Shown piece by piece: positions 1-11,588 of a stretch of 64,000 bases of DNA (the first letter of the stretch is position 1; every line of letters starts with the position of its first letter). The position numbers and the translations under genes are program-made. The notes beneath the pieces were generated by a model that was given only the letters and a program-made list of their open reading frames with translations, had not been told where the DNA came from and searched no databases. The stretch covers positions 16,249,001 to 16,313,000 of the forward strand of contig NC_092674.1 in the NCBI RefSeq assembly GCF_964355755.1, in the 5' to 3' direction. This stretch comes from Antedon mediterranea. Lineage: Eukaryota; Echinodermata; Crinoidea; Comatulida; Antedonidae.

Positions 1-2017
1 AATCTAATCATGTGATAATTAAATACTGCCCCCTATAGGTGTTGCTGCCCCCTATAATTGTAACAGTCTTTTTTCAAATGATTTGCTTTCTTTTGTATTC
101 ATGAACCGGTCAAGGAAGCAGATAGTTTTGTCTCTTATTTAATTAAAGATCTGATTAAAAGGTAATTGCTCTACTTTATACATATATTACTTTGTTATAC
201 ATTTATAAGATTCTGTTATGTTTAAGAAACATTAATGTTGTATTTTAAGATGATTGCATTCATAGGCCTAGACATTTGTTTTGGGTTAACCTTGACTCAT
301 GGAATGTGCAGTTAGGAAGCCTATTGACAATAGTAGCAGAATAGTATTGTGTTACAATCTTTGAACTAGGATTTTATGCCATATAATGTTATAATATATA
401 CTTTTGTGATAAACCTTCGGCGCTAGTTCCGTTTCGCACCTGTTTTTATTTCAACTTCCTTTTGACTCCAAATTGTTAAGCAACTTATTGTGAATACCAC
501 ACCTTAAAATTGGGCCTCATAAGTACTTTTATGAAGAAGAATCACATAAAAAGTAACAAATAAATCCTTAAATTGATGATTTTACAGACATGTTTCTCGC
601 ATACCGTTCGCCGCGAATTTAGCATACTCGAAGTTCAATATTTTCGTTTCTATGGAGCGCCAAAAGAGCAACAACAATAGATGGTTAAAACCTCAGTGGA
701 ATGCGTCTTCTTTTAATGCATTTATTATTGAAATACACGTTTAATTTTAATATATTTTGTCAATAAAAATGCTGTAACATTTTACTGCTAATAATTTGCT
801 GTTTTCAAATAGCAACCAACCCTAGGCCTAAGAGTAAGACTAAGACTAACTAAGAGGCATATTATTTAGATTAAGGTATACCCCTACAGTACATGTAATA
901 TGATGATGAATTTGTCGATTTTCATTCCTAAAAGCTCCTGCAAAAACCATGTACAGTATTAACAGTAATATTTTTGTTGCATTGACATTGACAAAATATG
1001 ATAAAATTGAACGTAATTTTCACCAATAAATGCATTAAATATACACAATTTACTGAGTTGTTAGCCCTCTATTATGATTGCTCTTTTGGCGCTCCATAGA
1101 AACAACAACATTGAACATGATGGAGTATGCGAAATTCACGAACCGATGTGCGAGAAACACGTCTGTAAATTCATCAATTTAAAGGATTCATTTTTTACTT
1201 TTTGTGTGATCTCCTTTGTAAAAGTATTTTTGAGACTTAATTCTAAGGTGTGGTACTCACGATAAAGTTACTTAACAAATTTTGAGTCGAAATAAACGAC
1301 AGGTGCGAAACGGAACTAGCGCCAAACCTTCTTTGTATTAACAAAATATGTTTAGATAGATTTAGTAATGTTTAGTTTATAGAAGATAGTTTCTAGTTAA
1401 CAGTTTGTATAAAATAGTTCATCCTACAGTTCACACTTGATTAATTTGTATACACGAGGCTACCATGCTCGTGATAGATCGTCATGTAGTGCGCCCTCTA
1501 TTTGTCATACAAAATGGCTGCGCCCATGGATTTGTTATTGTTTATATATTTTACACAAACCTAAGATTATAACTCCTTGATTCAATGAATAGACTAAGTT
1601 TAGTATTCAAATAGTGTGAGTAAATTCCAACATGCATTTATTCTAGTAATATAATACTAATATTCAGGCACTTATGATGCAATTGTGTAGGTAATTAATT
1701 AGGTATTTGTATACTCTAACAAAGTATACAGAGGCTGTTTAGGTAGACGTGCCGTTTGATGTAATAGTCGCAGTCCTCAGAGAGAATCCTTTTTATTAGA
1801 GTCGCCTGTTAAGTTGAGGTCGTTACTAAGAATTGGCTTGTATTTTAGAATATTATTTACTTTTGTTTCTCATTGTATTTTTTTTTTGTGGTTTTCTGGA
1901 CCATACTGATCTCTATTGTTATGCTAAAAACAAATTAAAACCAAATACACCACCGGACCGTGGTAAAAGTGAGAAAAGGCGTGTTTTTCCTTTTGTGTTG
2001 TCGTCCACATCCTTACA
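1..2017 (+). mobile_element. 5' LTR of a gypsy-type retrotransposon (start just outside the window)
   Basis: Positions 1-2017 repeat at 2390-3488 almost base for base, apart from a 905-bp insertion (419-1323) and a few small differences, such as an extra 3 bases near 330 and a changed T run near 1870. The 3' copy starts TGTGGGGATT directly after a purine tract, so this copy should begin about 10 bases before the window. It ends CCTTACA at 2017, three bases before a primer-binding site. The near identity of the two LTRs implies a recent insertion. Open frames inside it (for example 1833-2060) are not coding. Confidence 0.85.
419..1323. mobile_element. 905-bp non-autonomous DNA transposon with long inverted repeats, inserted in the 5' LTR
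   Basis: The ends are inverted repeats (419 onward: GGCGCTAGTTCCGTTTCGCA; its complement ends at 1323). The inverted similarity continues for about 250 bases, up to motifs such as TCTATGGAGCGCCAAAAGAG near 650 and its complement near 1085. It is flanked by a perfect 8-bp target duplication AAACCTTC (411-418 and 1324-1331). The 3' LTR has the uninterrupted site with one AAACCTTC at 2797-2804. No transposase is encoded. An 8-bp duplication fits hAT, Merlin or related superfamilies; I cannot assign one. Confidence 0.88.
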
Positions 2018-2020
2018 ATT

Positions 2021-2039
2021 TGGTGTCAGAAGTGGGATT
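2021..2039 (+). other. Primer-binding site, complementary to a tRNA-Leu 3' end
   Basis: TGGTGTCAGAAGTGGGATT starts three bases after the LTR end. It begins TGG, as expected for the complement of a tRNA CCA end, and the rest fits the acceptor and T-arm end of animal tRNA-Leu. This is where minus-strand synthesis of a Ty3/gypsy-like element would be primed. The tRNA identity is from knowledge of tRNA ends, not from a search. Confidence 0.8.
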
Positions 2040-2075
2040 GTGGATCGTATTTGGCTTTAACATTAGAGATCAGTG

Positions 2076-2396
2076 ATGGCAAGCAAGGCATCGTTGCGAG
2101 ATGTGCAGAGGACGGTTGATGAGCTAAGAGCCGAACTAGAAGCAACTAGGCGTGCTGCCCATGGTAATGGAAACACAGTATATGTTCTCCCAGAGAAGAA
2201 GATGAGACACTTTGTGGGAGCCGGAGGGGAATGTGTAGAGTCCTTTGTTGAAGACGATGGTACTGGGGACGTTTACCCTGACTGGCCTGATGATGCTGGC
2301 ATTGACTCTGAAAATGCTGAAAAGATTCTTCTTGTTGTGAATAATAAGTTTGAGGACAAACTCAGCTTAAACAGGGGAGTGTGGGGATTAATCTAA
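2076..2396 (+). pseudogene. Truncated gag start of the LTR retrotransposon
   Basis: An ATG at 2076 opens a frame beginning MASKASLRDVQRTVDEL, a charged, heptad-like stretch (residues about 5-30) typical of the start of gypsy-type Gag. It is followed by RHFVGAGGECVESFVED (about residues 45-62), which resembles the segment that opens the Gag core domain. The frame then turns acidic and runs into the 3' LTR, stopping at 2394. There is no nucleocapsid, protease, reverse transcriptase or integrase between the LTRs, so a large internal deletion has removed nearly all coding capacity. A purine tract at 2369-2379 (AAACAGGGGAG) just before the 3' LTR is the plus-strand primer. The acidic tail may be sequence joined across the deletion rather than true Gag. 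The copy is not functional. Confidence 0.7.
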
Positions 2397-3488
2397 TCAT
2401 GTGATAATTAAATACTGCCCCCTATAGGTGTTGCTGCCCCCTATAATTGTAACAGTCTTTTTTCAAATGATTTGCTTTCTTTTGTATTCATGAACCGGTC
2501 AAGGAAGCAGATAGTTTTGTCTCTTATTTAATTAAAGATCTGATTAAAAGGTAATTGCTCTACTTTATACATATATTACTTTGTTATACATTTATAAGAT
2601 TCTGTTATGTTTAAGAAACATTAATGTTGTATTTTAAGATGATTGCATTCATAGGCCTAGACATTTGTTTTGGGTTAACCTTGACTCATGGAATGTGCAG
2701 TTAGGAAGCCTATTGACAATAGCAGAATAGTATTGTGTTACAATCTTTGAACTAGGATTTTATGCCATATAATGTTATAATATATACTTTTGTGATAAAC
2801 CTTCTTTGTATTAACAAAATATGTTTAGATAGATTTAGTAATGTTTAGTTTATAGAAGATAGTTTCTAGTTAACAGTTTGTATAAAATAGTTCATCCTAC
2901 AGTTCACACTTGATTAATTTGTATACACGAGGCTACCATGCTCGTGATAGATCGTCATGTAGTGCGCCCTCTATTTGTCATACAAAATGGCTGCGCCCAT
3001 GGATTTGTTATTGTTTATATATTTTACACAAACCTAAGATTATAACTCCTTGATTCAATGAATAGACTAAGTTTAGTATTCAAATAGTGTGAGTAAATTC
3101 CAACATGCATTTATTCTAGTAATATAATACTAATATTCAGGCACTTATGATGCAATTGTGTAGGTAATTAATTAGGTATTTGTATACTCTAACAAAGTAT
3201 ACAGAGGCTGTTTAGGTAGACGTGCCGTTTGATGTAATAGTCGCAGTCCTCAGAGAGAATCCTTTTTATTAGAGTCGCCTGTTAAGTTGAGGTCGTTACT
3301 AAGAATTGGCTTGTATTTTAGAATATTATTTACTTTTGTTTCTCATTGTATTTATTTTGTGGTTTTCAGGACCATACTGATCTCTATTGTTATGCTAAAA
3401 ACAAATTAAAACCAAATACACCACCGGACCGTGGTAAAAGTGAGAAAAGGCGTGTTTTTCCTTTTGTGTTGTCGTCCACATCCTTACA
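2380..3488 (+). mobile_element. 3' LTR of the gypsy-type retrotransposon
   Basis: It starts TGTGGGG after the purine tract and ends CCTTACA at 3488. It is the uninterrupted version of the 5' LTR. The outside flank begins TTTAT; the matching 5-bp duplication cannot be tested because the left flank is outside the window. Confidence 0.85.
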
Positions 3489-3619
3489 TTTATTTCTCAC
3501 TTTATCAAAATTGAATCAAAGATTTTATACAAATAAAGGCATCTACAGCATATAATAATTGGTAAATAATTGCTTTAAAAAAAATAAAATTGTCAATTTT
3601 AATAAAAAAATCTTTTTGT

Positions 3620-4098
3620 GGCACATACTCGACTGCGGCGCTTACTGAACTGTGGCGCTTACTGGACGGTGGGACTTTGTGGATTGTGGCGTTTACTGGA
3701 CTGCGGCGCTTACTGGACTGTGGTGCTTATTAGACTGTGGCGCTTACTGGACGGTGGCACTTTGTGGATTGTGGCGTTTACTGGACTGCGGCGCTTACTG
3801 GACGGTGGCGCTTACTAGACTGTGGCGCTTACTGGACGGTGGCACTTTGTGGATTTTGGCGTTTACTTGACTGTGGCGCTTACTTGTGTGGTGCGTACTG
3901 GACTGAGGCGCTTACTGGACTGTTGCGCTTACTAGACTGCGGTGCTTACCGGACTGCGGCGCTTACTGGACTGCGGCGCTTATTAGACTGCGGCGCTTAC
4001 TGGACGGTGGCGCTTACTAGACTGTGGCGCTTACTGGACGGTGGCACTTTGTGGACTGCAGAGCTTACTGTGGCGCTTTGTGGATTGTGGATGACTAC
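3620..4098. repeat. 17-bp minisatellite with higher-order pattern
   Basis: About 28 tandem units of 17 bases, consensus GGCGCTTACTGGACTGT, with variants such as GGCACTTTGTGGATTGT and GGCGTTTACTGGACTGC. The order 'GGACGGT unit, CTTTGTGGATT unit, GTTTACTGG unit' recurs near 3655, 3739 and 3823, showing blocks of several units duplicated together. Since 17 is not a multiple of three, the same repeat yields overlapping open frames in several phases (3618-4195), which I treat as non-coding. Confidence 0.9.
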
Positions 4099-4239
4099 TT
4101 ACAAATGGATCTGTATTTTGCTGTGTTGGTGGTCTATGTATTTGCTGTGGTCCTGCTGCATTGTATGCCATACCTGTTCTCATTCCCTAAAATAAAGAAG
4201 TATTCAACACTTGTTATATATATATTGATTACTTATGTC

Positions 4240-4680
4240 CCGTTCAAACTAACACAAATTTTTGTCCGCACTGTTCCGCATTCAGTGTGTGTCATTTAAT
4301 GTTGTCACAAATATTTTACGCATCGTACCCTAGGTCACATGGTCTGCATGGGCAATCTATTACCTAAAAAACCAGCGTAAATTATGCACAAATTATTATC
4401 ACCCATGTCGTGAAATGCGTGTCATTTCCCACAATAACATCTGAGACAACAATCAATTGATTGTTGTCTCAGATAACATGCACGGCTGCAACCATGGTGC
4501 GCATCATTGCACAGTTCAGGAATATGGATGCAGGCGCAAATATTCAGTAATGTTGAACATTTGTGCATGCATTACATGCAATGTCCCTCAAATTTCCGCA
4601 AAATGGTACACATGATTCCCACATTGTAATGAATTCAATGCGGGGCAGTGCAGGACCAATATTCGTGTCAACATAGTTTT
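4240..4680. mobile_element. Diverged palindromic (foldback) element with a perfect 36-bp core palindrome
   Basis: The outer arms match in inverted orientation: near 4247-4285 CTAACACAAAT...GTCC.CACTG..CCGCATT, against the complement near 4640-4675. At the centre, 4439-4474 is a perfect 36-base palindrome with half ATCTGAGACAACAATCAA. No coding region or clean target duplication is visible. The exact ends are uncertain. Confidence 0.55.
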
Positions 4681-4751
4681 AGGCCTACTTTATAAAATCA
4701 TGAACATTCTTTGTATAAATATATCTATTTTGTTATATTGAATTGATTGGT

Positions 4752-4945
4752 ATTGACAAACTTTTCTTAATCGTTAATTCTCAACAGAGTTTATTCAATA
4801 ACGAACGAAGGCTTTTGAATTATTATAATTATTCATTTGTTTACCTTAACATACCATATTAATTTAGTTTTGTTATTGTTATTGACAGACCTTTCTTAAT
4901 CGTTCTCAACAGAGTTTATTCAATAACGAACGAAGGCTTTTGAAT
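4752..4945. repeat. Two tandem copies of a dispersed repeat
   Basis: The segment ATTGAC-AAC-TTTCTTAATCG followed by CTCAACAGAGTTTATTCAAT and CGAACGAAGGCTTTTGAAT occurs at 4752-4858 and again at 4881-4945, and a third time at 7901-8015. No coding potential is visible and the family is unknown. Confidence 0.7.
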
Positions 4946-5100
4946 CATTTTAACTTTATTGTACAAATACATTTACATGACAAAAGGATCATAGGAAATA
5001 AGCTAAATATTAATTATTATTATTTGTTATATTTTCAAAACTGTGAATCCAGAACTTATGTAGGAAATGAGACATACCATTTGTTGATTAGATGCCACAA

Positions 5101-5745
5101 CAGGCCCGTAGCCAGGGGGGGTTTTTATGGTTCGGGCGAACCCGCCCTTTACAGCGAACCCCCCTTAACCAACTGCGAACCCCCATCCTCGACATGCCCA
5201 ATACCTCACCCTCATCTCCAAAAATCCTCCAAATACGTGCCCCACAGTACAAAAAGTTGTTTGTAAATTGAAAAATTCGTAAACTTGTTCGTGAACCTTC
5301 TTTTCTGTATGAGCGTCAACTAGTGATACGTGTCTGTAAATTTCTAAAAGCTGCAAATGAATTGCCGATTTTAACCTGAAAAATAAATGTTTGGTCCCTG
5401 CATGTAACATGATATTGACGCGTCTCATAGCGAGCTGGCGCACGAACGATTCGTACAAAGGACACTGTCAGACAACTGCGTACTTATAATTGTTTAGATC
5501 ACTGGCAGTCAGGCAGCATGCATAAAGTATATAGCCTTCCGACGTACATCAGTATTTATGTGTGACTATGAAGTATAATGTATCATAGAGGATTATAGTG
5601 AATATTAATATTTTACACTATAATATCTATGGTATCAAGTACTGTAGTTCACATTATGGCATCCGATTATTTTGAGAGTTGACCCAAATATTTAGTGTCC
5701 GAACCCCCCCCCCCCCCCCCTTGACAGATCCTGGCTACGGCCCTG
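5101..5745. mobile_element. 645-bp non-autonomous DNA transposon with CAGGSCCGTAGCCAGG ends
   Basis: The terminal inverted repeats are CAGGCCCGTAGCCAGG (5101-5116) and CCTGGCTACGGCCCTG (5730-5745), with CACAA directly outside both ends (5096-5100 and 5746-5750). The terminal sequence has the look of hAT elements, which normally make 8-bp duplications; only 5 bp match here. A 17-base C run (5704-5720) lies just inside the right end. Frames inside show no transposase. Confidence 0.75.
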
Positions 5746-5750
5746 CACAA

Positions 5751-6674
5751 TCTGTCCAGAAAAAGCTCCTGATCTCCAATCAGCTGGCTGACCTCCCTGC
5801 AACAACAATGGAACATACCAAATACTAGTAAACTAATTTTGATTAAAAAACAAACTGAAAGTAATTGTAACAATAGAAGCACTTAGTAGAATATAAAGTA
5901 GTTGTTGTGGTAGATGACTAGTAATTTTATTTTACATGATGTTAAATGGTTTAGTAAACATTAAAATATTAATTAAAAAATATTTTTTAGTAACATTATC
6001 ATTATATCATATTGCCTTTTCATATTCAGTACTGGATTTTCATCTACAAAATGTAAAATAAAAAGTAATAGAATATGCTCAAATATTTCACTAAAATCAT
6101 AGTTATCACTTCTTTGAACTAATATTAACATCAATTCCATATTACAAGGAAAGTTTAAAAGTACAGTAAAAAAAAAAGATTATTTTCAAGGCTTAACTAA
6201 TTATTATATTCGACACAAAATTAATATGATCACACACAATAACTGAAAAAAATGATTAAAATAACTCTTAATACACAATATGTGCAGATACTGCTGAGGA
6301 ATGAGAATAGGTCCATCCCTTCTATGCACTATATAGAGGTAATATTTAACTAGTAGTTTGCACAGTTGAAAAGAGTCCATTTCTCAACAAGAGAGGCACA
6401 CAAATAATACTATTTTAGAAGAATGTTTTCACCCACCACACATCAAAGAACTTTAAATATTTGACAACTAACAACTTTATAAACATTTAAGAACATTAGG
6501 AAAGAAATTTTAAAAAAAAGAAAAATAAATTATATTTAAAAAAAAATCATAATTATAGCACAAAAATAAACACACAATTTAATATATGTGCAGTTGATAC
6601 AATATACCATACAATGTACTAGAAGTTAAAAAACACAAGGAAAAAATAGAAATTGTTGCAAATATAAAACGGTT
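5751..6674. other. AT-rich intergenic sequence, nothing recognised
   Basis: No credible coding frame, RNA gene or structured repeat was seen, only short A and T runs. Confidence 0.5.
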
Positions 6675-6678
6675 TTAA

Positions 6679-7264
6679 AGGCCAGGTGCGGGCAAAAAAT
6701 TTCTATTGATCATACATTCCAATAATTATCGATCTACAGTTTCCCCTATGTTTCATAATTTTTGGGATTTTATTTGTGTTACACGAGCTTGTTGAAAATA
6801 AGCACTTTCTTATCAGTGGGGGGATAGTTCAAATTATAGTAAAATCTCTATTCTTTTGTACACAAATTTTGTAAATAGAGAGGCATTTTAAAAAGGTATG
6901 AAAAATAAATGGTGTGGTAAAAAATGTTATCAGATATATAGGTAATATAACTTGAATATTACATTTCTGATATTTTTATTCAACTTCAGATTTTTATTTT
7001 CATGCTATAGCAAAAATTATCCACCGTATATCCACCATCTTTTTTCACCGTCTAGGGAGTCACCAGACATGTTATTACATTAGGTTAACTACCTAACTAC
7101 TGAAAAAAAGTCTTCCTGGTTTTTATGGAAGAATTTTGCCAAATTTTGTATTTGACCATATTAAGGGAAATTCATGTTTTTTCGTCTCGATTTCTGTTAC
7201 AAATATTTGATTTATGTACAATTAACCAAATATTATATTTAAAATTCATGCCTGTACCTGAGCT
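6679..7264 (+). mobile_element. TTAA-flanked non-autonomous element, copy 1
   Basis: TTAA lies on both sides (6675-6678 and 7265-7268) and the ends are imperfect inverted repeats (AGGCCAGGTGCGGGCA on the left; the right end read inward is AGCTCAGGTACAGGCAT). A full copy in the opposite orientation lies at 22965-23557, and partial copies at 59734-60114 and 61635-62010. TTAA duplications are typical of piggyBac- and Kolobok-type transposition. There is no coding region. Confidence 0.75.
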
Positions 7265-7353
7265 TTAAAGTGACATGCTAAAATCCTAAAAATAAAACCC
7301 TTAATGCAAAATTGAACAATAATTTTGAATTATTAATATTAATATCATACAAT

Positions 7354-7503
7354 TGGTTCCTACTTGGATGCAACGCAAGTACGTGAGCACAACATATGTA
7401 ATTTGACCAATCACGATGCAATGGATCATCCAAACTGTCGCTTGTGATTGGTCAACTCACTTGCGTTGTTCTCACATTCTTGCGTTACGTCCTAGTGGAA
7501 CCA
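7354..7503. mobile_element. 150-bp foldback MITE
   Basis: Inverted ends TGGTTCC (7354) and GGAACCA (7503). The arms stay similar inward: GCAACGCAAGTACGTGAGCA on the left against the complement of TCTCACATTCTTGCGTTACG on the right, and TTGACCAATCAC against GTGATTGGTCAA near the centre. The element is almost all hairpin, has no coding capacity, and has no unambiguous target duplication. Confidence 0.7.
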
Positions 7504-8280
7504 GCTTTTAGGTCTAAACCTATACTTTATGATTATTATTTAGGCTTTTTTTACTCTATTATGTCATTACATTCCAAACTAACTACCAGATTTCTGACAT
7601 TATCATTTGTAAATAAACTTTAAAATTTGTTTTAGTCATGTTTGGAAGATTTGATTGAACAAAAACTTATATTACATCTTTAAAAATATAAAGTAGTTTT
7701 TTTTATATGGAATAATAACTTTATTAAAACTGTAAAAACTAAAATGGCCTATTAAAAGTCTGATTTTATAAATCTTCTTTTTTCTTGATTTTCAAGAAAA
7801 ACACATCTTTAAAAAAAGTTGTAGCTTAAATTGCATTTTTCATTTACACAAGTAAAAATAAGAATTTTAATTATATAAATATTGTTTAATTTCGTTTTTT
7901 TATTGTTATTAACAGACCTTTCTTAATCGTTAATTCTCAACAGAGTTTATTCAATAACGAACGATGGCTTTTGAATTATTATAATTAGTCCATTGTTTAC
8001 CTTAACATATCATAATTCATAATTATTATCCTAGCAGTATCTTCATTGCAGTACTTTGATTAATATGAATTAACAAACGCTTTCCTGGTAGCTGCATAAA
8101 TTATTTACAGGGTGCTTTTAGCCATATGATAATATGTATTATAATACACATCCGTTGCTGTGATAGCAATCAATGCAAGCCACATCAAGATCTGAACTTT
8201 ACATTTCCAACAAAGTCTAGTAGTTTATTTGATCAAAATAAAACAATGTAAATTTGAAAATTAGATTCTCCAGACTGTAA
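7504..8280. other. AT-rich intergenic sequence with one dispersed repeat copy
   Basis: 7901-8015 is a third copy of the repeat seen at 4752-4858 (shared CAACAGAGTTTATTCAATAA). Nothing else is recognised. Confidence 0.55.
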
Positions 8281-8284
8281 TTAA

Positions 8285-8727
8285 AGACACTAGCCCTGCG
8301 TTTCTTTGACCTAATTTAAGGTTACACACTATACACACATATTATATGGACCTATTGCGATATTTCTTCGTCTTTAAACGGTTAAAAATGTGAAAAATAA
8401 GTCGATTCTAATAATTTTAGCGGTCCGTTATAAATCCAAATATATATCGCGCACGGATTGATATTTCCACATTTTTATGTAATGCACCCACTTCGACCGA
8501 TCGAATGAAAGGGTAACCAAATAAAAGAACCGTAACTTTTCAGCGAAAATACCAAGTCTTCTCCAATTTATTTTAACAGATTCTGGCAAAAAAGCTACTA
8601 AAGGTACAATTCATAGTGCATTGTTTTTTCACTTCACCCACATTTAAGACAAGAAATGACCTGGTTTAATGTTTTTAAAGTTATGCATTATTTTTACAAA
8701 AAGTCAAAAATTGCAGGTCTAGTGTCT
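8285..8727. mobile_element. 443-bp TTAA-flanked MITE of a second type
   Basis: TTAA at 8281-8284 and 8728-8731 flanks inverted ends AGACACTAGCCCTGC and, read inward from the right, AGACACTAGACCTGC. The ends differ from those of the 6679 family, so this is a separate TTAA-specific family. No coding region is present. Confidence 0.75.
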
Positions 8728-8731
8728 TTAA

Positions 8732-9633
8732 TAAAAACATCAACAAAATACTGGAAATACAAAACTAGAACCATAAACAGTTGTATAGACATGGTATACA
8801 GATATATTGTTTAATTTTTAACATTTTGTTATTAAAACCAGTTTTTGTTTCTTCTTTATACTGTGTGAACTCTTCAATCAAGGACTGTTCTCCCATAGGG
8901 CACAGTAGCCTACTCACAGTGGCCGAGTGTGAACTAGTACACTGGGGTAACCCCCTACTCGTCTCCAAAGTGCACACAAGCATTTTGTGTACATTGGACC
9001 TACAGTTTACAGTCCTTAACCGCACAAGACGACGGGAAGAAATATATTAAATATTAAAATATTTTCTGCTATCAATTTGATATGTAAGCCAATACAAAGC
9101 CTGCATTAAACTATAGAGAATAGAAAACTATTCAGTAATAGAGGGGGTATTTTGGGGGCGGGGGGCAGAGGTCACACGACACCATGACATCATCTCTAAA
9201 TGAAGGGGTCACATACATTACAGAAAATATACTAAATGTCTGTTGATTTAGTAGCACTGATCTCAATGGTAGCATATTAGGCCTACAAATGAAACATATT
9301 AAAATAATTATAAGCTAAAATAATTATGTATTTTGTATACAGTAAATGATATTAAAATATATTTTAAGATAACTAAAACTAATGTTATCAATATGCTTTT
9401 TGTAAATTCATATTCAACACCATTATGAAACATGTTAATGTTATTAATAATCATTGATCAAACTGTTATATACTGTATATTAAATGTTCATACAGTACAC
9501 TCCAACAACTCCAGGACCAAACAAAAGTTTACCCTTAATACGGCCGTTATGTTAGCACACATATTGCTCCTAGTTCATTTTATTGGGAAATTATCCCCTA
9601 AATAGGGGGTGTTACAAAGATTATTTTAAGCCG
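8732..9633. other. Intergenic sequence, nothing recognised
   Basis: Two overlapping opposite-strand open frames near 8765-9050 have no recognisable domain or codon signature. The rest is AT-rich. Confidence 0.45.
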
Positions 9634-10660
9634 TTAATGTTACTTTATGAGATATGAGTTCAGTATGTTACCCTTTATGAGATAGGAGTTCAGTAGGCCT
9701 ATGTTACCCTTTATGAGATAGGAGTTCAGTATGTCACCCATTATGAGATAGGAGTTCAGTATGTTACCCTTTATGAGATAGGAGTTCAGTATGTTACCTT
9801 TTATGAGATAGGAGTTCAGTATGTTACCCTTTATGAGATAGGAGTTCAGTATGTTACCCTTTATGGGATAGGAGTTCAGTATGTTACCCTTTATGGGATA
9901 GGAGTTCAGTATGTTACCTTTTATGAGATAGGAGTTCAGTATGTTACCCATATGAGATAGGAGTTCAGTATGTTACCTTTTATGAGATAGGAGTTCAGTA
10001 TGTTACCCTTTATGAGATAGGAGTTCAGTATGTTACCCATATGAGATAGGAGTTCAGTATGTTACCCTTTATGAGATATGAGTTCAGTATGTTACCCTTT
10101 ATGAGATAGGAGTTCAGTATGTTACCCTTTATGAGATAGGAGTTCAGTATGTTACCCATGAGATAGGAGTTCAGTATGTTACCCTTTATGAGATAGGAGT
10201 TCAGTATGTTACCCATTATGAGATAGGCGTTCAGTATGTTACCCTTTATGGGATAGGCGTTCAGTATGTTACCCTTTATGAGATAGGAGTTTAGTATGTT
10301 ACTCTTTATGAGATAGGAGTTCAGTATGTTACCCTTTATGAGATAGGAGTTCAGTATGTTACCCTTTATGAGATAGGAGTTCAGTATGTTACCCTTTATG
10401 AGATAGGAGTTCAGTATGTTACCCATGAGATAGGAGTTCAGTATGTTACCCTTTATGAGATAGGAGTTCAGTATGTTATCCTTTATGAGATAGGAGTTCA
10501 GTATGTTACCCTTTATGAGATAGGAGTTCAGTATGTTACCCTTTATGAGATAGGAGTTCAGTATGTTACCTTTTATGAGATAGGAGTTCAGTATGTTACC
10601 CTTTATGAGATAGGAGTTCAGTATGTTACCCTTTATGAGATAGGAGTTCAGTATGTTACC
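9634..10660. repeat. 30-bp minisatellite, about 34 units
   Basis: Tandem copies of a 30-base unit containing GAGATAGGAGTTCAGTATG then TTACCCTTTAT. A few units are shortened by two to four bases, for example near 9950, 10040, 10157 and 10425. Because 30 is divisible by three, the minus strand reads open as repeated GNILNSYLIK in blocks (9640-9951 and 10025-10426), but the short units break the frame and no gene structure surrounds it. Confidence 0.93.
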
Positions 10661-11588
10661 AGTATGTTATACTTTATTGGATAGAGTGCTATACCAAAGC
10701 CAGTATAGTGAATTAATTATAAACCAACTACAATACCCAACCAGTTGTCATGATTAAACTACAGTAAATACATTGATGATGATGTGATGTTTTCTATTCT
10801 ATCTGATTCCATTAATATGAATTCTTCACCGTGACGTTATTAAAACTAATAAATCTCGTACATCATGCATGCCGAAAAAACGAAACTTTATAATTTTTCA
10901 AAACCTGAAGATGAGTAAGAGGTCCGTATAAAGAGTGGGCATATGTTTATACGTAGTGATAACAGATGTAAGGTATACTAAATTACAAGAAGAACATAAA
11001 GAAAAATAATAATATTGAAACATGCATTTGTATAGAGTTTATAGTACTGTACATACAAAAATATAATTTGTTAGTGCTAAGTTTAATGTCATGGTTTATT
11101 TTATATTTCTATTTTTGTGCCTGTGAGAATTTGAATTAAATTTAAAATAAATAAATAAAACTAAATGGTGCAAGTTGTACATAAAAGTTGTTTCTAGTAT
11201 GTTGCTACAAATTAAGAAATAATATAATTATTTTTTTGTTTAGCAATCATTGTATTTGACTACTGTAATTAGTTGCATCCAATAATGTTTTCAGCTTTCT
11301 GTGGTGGGGCCTTGTGGGATATAGTAATTGCCTAATATGGAAATAAGTTTATCCAAATGGTATATTGTGTTTATAAATAGACAATTACGGCGATACGGGT
11401 TATCCAAAAATGATACTGGTTTTTTTAATTAGCCAAATATGGTAATAATGTTGATAATTAAATCCTACTCAGAATTTCACTGAACAAAATACTTTTACAG
11501 TATTTCTGATTTTTTTGTAATGTAAAAATTATAATAATTAACACGTTGATTTCAAATGTAACATGCTTATTGACACAAAATGGTACAA
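10661..11588. other. AT-rich intergenic sequence, nothing recognised
   Basis: No coding frame, RNA gene or repeat structure could be supported. Confidence 0.45.

Noticed and set aside
1833-3555. Open frames containing DHTDLYCYAKNK in both LTRs
   Set aside because: They are inside LTR sequence, are repeated with the LTRs, and have no protein features.
8765-9050. Overlapping opposite-strand frames of 86 and 89 residues
   Set aside because: No motif, signal peptide or conserved pattern; expected by chance in a region of mixed composition.
9640-10426. Repetitive protein GNILNSYLIK as a real gene
   Set aside because: It is a direct consequence of a 30-bp minisatellite; frame-breaking units and lack of gene structure argue against coding.
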